A stretch of 8,103 nucleotides of DNA, from positions 1 through 8,103 of the forward strand of contig JAEYAU010000024.1 of assembly GCA_023404705.1 (NCBI GenBank), read 5' to 3'. Every line of letters starts with the position of its first letter. Positions within the stretch are counted from its first letter, which is position 1. Under the pieces are notes generated by a model. The model was given only the letters and a program-made list of their open reading frames with translations. It made no database searches and had not been told where the DNA came from. Positions 6,163 through 8,103 of this stretch are shown here, piece after piece. The DNA comes from Pseudomonadota bacterium. Lineage in GTDB: Bacteria > Pseudomonadota > Alphaproteobacteria > Rhizobiales > Xanthobacteraceae. Position numbers and translations under genes: made by a program.

Positions 6163-6483
6163 CTACACCACGGTCAGCTCGACGGTCTGCGTGAAGATCG
6201 CGCCGGTGTCGTCGCGCCAGCGGAACAGCACGGGGCCGGACTTCGTCGCGACGGTGGTGAACTGGATGAACGGGTTCGCAGCCACCGCGGTGAAGAGCTC
6301 GGCGCGGAACACCTCCTCGCCGTCATAGATGCAGACGAATTCGTGGATGATCTTGCGCGGCACGGCGCGGCCGAGATTGTCGCGCCGGAAGCCGGTCTCC
6401 ATCTCGTGGTTGATGAGCGTGCGGATCGAGATGATCTCGCCGCGCTTCGCCTGCTTCGGCATGCCGATGCGGATCGTGTTCAT
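6163..6483 (-). CDS. soxZ: SoxZ-like protein
   Basis: The 106-residue product matches SoxZ in length and pattern: RIGMPKQAKRGEIISIRTLINHEMETGFRRD near the N-terminus, then VPRKIIHEFVCIYDGEEVF and a C-terminal beta-sandwich half with TTVATKSGPVLFRWRDDTG. In sulfur-oxidising bacteria SoxZ pairs with SoxY to form the periplasmic carrier of sulfur intermediates. No signal peptide is seen here, as is usual, because SoxZ is exported bound to Tat-targeted SoxY. I chose ATG 6481-6483 over an upstream in-frame codon at 6546 because it starts directly at the family N-terminus and gives an ATGA overlap with the soxY stop. Since the partner SoxY is atypical, a role in thiosulfate oxidation is not assured. 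Confidence 0.88.
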   Translation of the reverse strand: MNTIRIGMPKQAKRGEIISIRTLINHEMETGFRRDNLGRAVPRKIIHEFVCIYDGEEVFRAELFTAVAANPFIQFTTVATKSGPVLFRWRDDTGAIFTQTVELTVV

Positions 6484-6944
6484 GGCGTGTATTCCGGCTG
6501 CACGCAGGCCGTGAGCGTGACGACCACGTCGGCCTCGTCGCTCCACAGCGATCCGTCGCTCATGCGCGCGATGGCGACGAGCTTCTGGCTGTCGCCGAGG
6601 CGGATGCGGGTCGAGATCTGGGCGCGGCCTGCGCGCGGTCCGAGGTGAAAGCGCACGATGTTGGGCAGCGGGTTCTTCTCCGAGAACACGAAGATGCTGC
6701 GCACATGATCGGCTTCGGTCATCGGGCTCTCGACCGAGAGCTCGAGCGGCACGCTGTAGCCGGTCTCGGCGAGCGGCGAGATGCCGAGCTTGATGCGCCC
6801 GGGCGTGACATGCGCCTCGCCGATCACCTCGCGGATCGCGGCCTGCATGGTCTCGGGCGTCGCGCGCGCGGGGCGCAGCAGCCCTGGCGCGAAAGCGAGG
6901 CCGAGCGCGCCGGTGGTGAAGTTGCGTCGCGTCAGAACTGTCAT
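6480..6944 (-). CDS. SoxY-like Tat-exported carrier protein lacking the GGCGG arm
   Basis: The 154-residue protein starts with a twin-arginine signal (TRRNF at 5-9, hydrophobic stretch 11-23, likely cleavage after ARA at 26-28), so it should be periplasmic. The body resembles SoxY: GRIKLGISPLAETGYSVPL, then HVRSIFVFSEKNPLPNIVRFHLGP and LGDSQKLVAIARMSDGSLW. In classical SoxY the C-terminus is a flexible GGCGG arm whose cysteine carries sulfur. Here the end is VVVTLTACVQPEYTP: one cysteine (C147) is kept but the glycines are gone and seven residues follow it. I recall a SoxY-related subgroup with an AACIE-type arm; this could be a relative. It overlaps soxZ by four bases (ATGA). An alternative start at 6957-6959 adds five residues; neither start has a good ribosome binding site. 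The neighbouring molybdenum enzyme is a candidate partner. Confidence 0.85.
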   Translation of the reverse strand: MTVLTRRNFTTGALGLAFAPGLLRPARATPETMQAAIREVIGEAHVTPGRIKLGISPLAETGYSVPLELSVESPMTEADHVRSIFVFSEKNPLPNIVRFHLGPRAGRAQISTRIRLGDSQKLVAIARMSDGSLWSDEADVVVTLTACVQPEYTP

Positions 6945-6962
6945 GTTGGTCACTTGCATAAA

Positions 6963-6990
6963 GGGAGCAGCCGGCGCGCCGGCTGCTCCC
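6963..6990 (-). terminator. Perfect 28-bp palindrome, likely terminator of the molybdopterin subunit gene
   Basis: Bases 6963-6976 are the exact reverse complement of 6977-6990 (arm GGGAGCAGCCGGCG), giving a very stable hairpin. Read on the minus strand, it begins 10 bases after the molybdopterin gene's stop and is followed at once by TTTATG. The T run is short, so termination may be partial. It lies immediately before the soxY start candidates (6959 and 6944), so it could also limit read-through into soxYZ. Confidence 0.7.
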
Positions 6991-7000
6991 CGCAGACCCA

Positions 7001-8103
7001 CTACGCGGTGCGGATCTTGTGATGCGTAAGCGGCACCGAGCGGATGCGCTTGCCGGTCGCCGCGAAGATTGCGTTGAGCACGGCCGGCGCCGCGACGCAG
7101 ATGGTCGGTTCGCCCACGCCGCCCCAGAAGCCGCCGGAAGGCATGATGATCGATTCCACCTTCGGCATCTCGGCGATGCGCATGGAGTTGTAGGTGTCGA
7201 AGTTCTCCTGCTCGATGCGGCCGGCCTTCACGGTGCACTCGCCGTAGAAGAGCGCCGACAGGCCGTAGACGAAGGAGCCTTCGATCTGCCGCTCGATCTG
7301 CGCCGGGTTGACCGCATAGCCGCAATCCGTCGCCGCCACGATGCGCTCGACCTTCAGCTTCTCGCCTTGCATGGAGATCTCGGCCGCGGCCGAGACGTAG
7401 CTGTCGAATGCCTTGAACAGGGCGAGGCCGCGGTGAATGCCTTGCGGCGCCGGCTTGCCCCATCCGACCCGCTCGGCCACCGCGTTGAGCACGGCGAGCC
7501 CCTTCGGATGGTTGCCGAGGAGCGCGCGCCGGAACTCGAGCGGGTCCTTGCCGGCCGCATGCGCGAGCTCGTCCAGGAAGCACTCGTGGAAGATGGCGTT
7601 CTGATTGATGTTCACGCCGCGCCAGAAGCCGGGCGGGACGTGGGTGTTGCGCATTGCGTGATCGATGAGCAGGTTCGGCACCGTGTAGGTGTAGCCGTGC
7701 TCGCCCTGCGGCAGCAGGCCCTGGAAGGTGGCGGGGTCGCGCCCGCTCACCAGGTTCTGCGGGAAGACGCTGGCGAGGATCGACTGGCCCGACAGCCGCA
7801 TATGCAGGCCGATCAGGTTGCCGTCCTTGTCGAGTCCGCCCGTGAGCTTCGCCTGCATGACCGGGTGATAGCGGCCATGGGTCATGTCCTCCTCGCGCGT
7901 CCAGAGGAGCTTGACCGGCGTGCCCGGCATCTCCTTGGCGATCAGCACGGCCTGGCGCACATAGTCGTGGAAGGCGCCACGCCGGCCGAAGCCGCCGCCG
8001 AGATGGAGCTTGTAGACCTCGCATTTGGCGACCGGCAGGCCGGAGGCCTCGGCGGTCGCCCCGCGCGCGGCCGCGCCGTTCTGCGTGGGCACCCAGACCA
8101 CGC
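7001..8103 (-). CDS. Molybdopterin-binding aldehyde oxidase/xanthine dehydrogenase-type subunit (3' part)
   Basis: The visible 366 or so C-terminal residues belong to the large molybdenum-binding subunit of the xanthine dehydrogenase superfamily, closest in style to isoquinoline 1-oxidoreductase beta chains (IorB). Numbered from the codon at 8101, there is GGGFGRR (35-41), WTREEDMTHGRYHP, a GFWRGVNINQNAIFHECFLDEL stretch, then AATDCGYAVNPAQIERQIEG and GGFWGGVGEPT (323-333), where E331 fits the catalytic glutamate of this family. Full-length relatives are about 700-750 residues, so roughly half lies beyond 8103 and the true start is not seen. Such enzymes hydroxylate or oxidise N-heterocycles or aldehydes and usually pair with a small (2Fe-2S) subunit, probably encoded upstream; many are exported by Tat. 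The soxYZ-like pair follows on the same strand after the palindrome at 6963-6990. Confidence 0.9.
   Translation of the reverse strand, partial: VVWVPTQNGAAARGATAEASGLPVAKCEVYKLHLGGGFGRRGAFHDYVRQAVLIAKEMPGTPVKLLWTREEDMTHGRYHPVMQAKLTGGLDKDGNLIGLHMRLSGQSILASVFPQNLVSGRDPATFQGLLPQGEHGYTYTVPNLLIDHAMRNTHVPPGFWRGVNINQNAIFHECFLDELAHAAGKDPLEFRRALLGNHPKGLAVLNAVAERVGWGKPAPQGIHRGLALFKAFDSYVSAAAEISMQGEKLKVERIVAATDCGYAVNPAQIERQIEGSFVYGLSALFYGECTVKAGRIEQENFDTYNSMRIAEMPKVESIIMPSGGFWGGVGEPTICVAAPAVLNAIFAATGKRIRSVPLTHHKIRTA

Noticed and set aside
6945..8024. Upstream extension of the soxY frame to 8024
   Set aside because: Translation upstream of the Tat signal is an Arg/Ala/Gly-rich shadow of the molybdopterin subunit in another frame. 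SoxY starts naturally at 6944 or 6959.

Overview
The window is high-GC, tightly packed DNA from an alphaproteobacterium, most likely of the Rhizobiales/Hyphomicrobiales (Bradyrhizobium- or Xanthobacter-like). The main reason is a recognisable order on the + strand: chvI response regulator, chvG sensor kinase, a short HPr kinase, a mannose-type EIIA and HPr. The hprK product has the short single-domain alphaproteobacterial form. The intergenic repeats also resemble those dispersed in such genomes. The first 50 bases are a pure C run next to a palindromic repeat, which looks like a contig end or sequencing artefact.

Layout. 1-163: poly-C, then an inverted repeat with no gene. 164-925 (-): HugZ-type split-barrel protein with a C-terminal DUF2470 domain. 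926-1151: divergent intergenic region; the chvI leader holds a long imperfect hairpin just before the ribosome binding site. 1152-1853 (+): chvI. 1854-2116: an unusual intergenic region with two long hairpins in inverted orientation, which are diverged copies of one element and show paired, compensatory stem changes. 2117-3913 (+): chvG. 3913-4368 (+): hprK, overlapping chvG by one base. 4507-4908 (+): EIIA(Man). 4905-5210 (+): HPr, overlapping EIIA by four bases. 5223-6035 (+): an alpha/beta hydrolase only 12 bases downstream. 6036-6162: GC-rich hairpins between convergent genes. 6163-6483 (-): SoxZ-like. 6480-6944 (-): Tat-exported SoxY-like. 6963-6990: perfect 28-bp palindrome. 7001-8103 (-): C-terminal half of a molybdopterin-binding aldehyde-oxidase/xanthine-dehydrogenase-type subunit, cut by the window edge.

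How the genes work together. ChvG/ChvI is an envelope- and acid-responsive two-component system. HprK, EIIA and HPr form a regulatory phosphotransfer module; no sugar permease is visible here, so a signalling role is more likely than transport. Their co-location is a known feature of this group. The minus-strand module is separate: a molybdenum hydroxylase followed by a SoxYZ-like carrier pair whose SoxY lacks the usual GGCGG sulfur-carrying arm and ends in a TACVQ-type tail. This suggests a carrier or partner role other than ordinary thiosulfate oxidation. The most unusual non-coding signal is the covarying twin hairpin between chvI and chvG.
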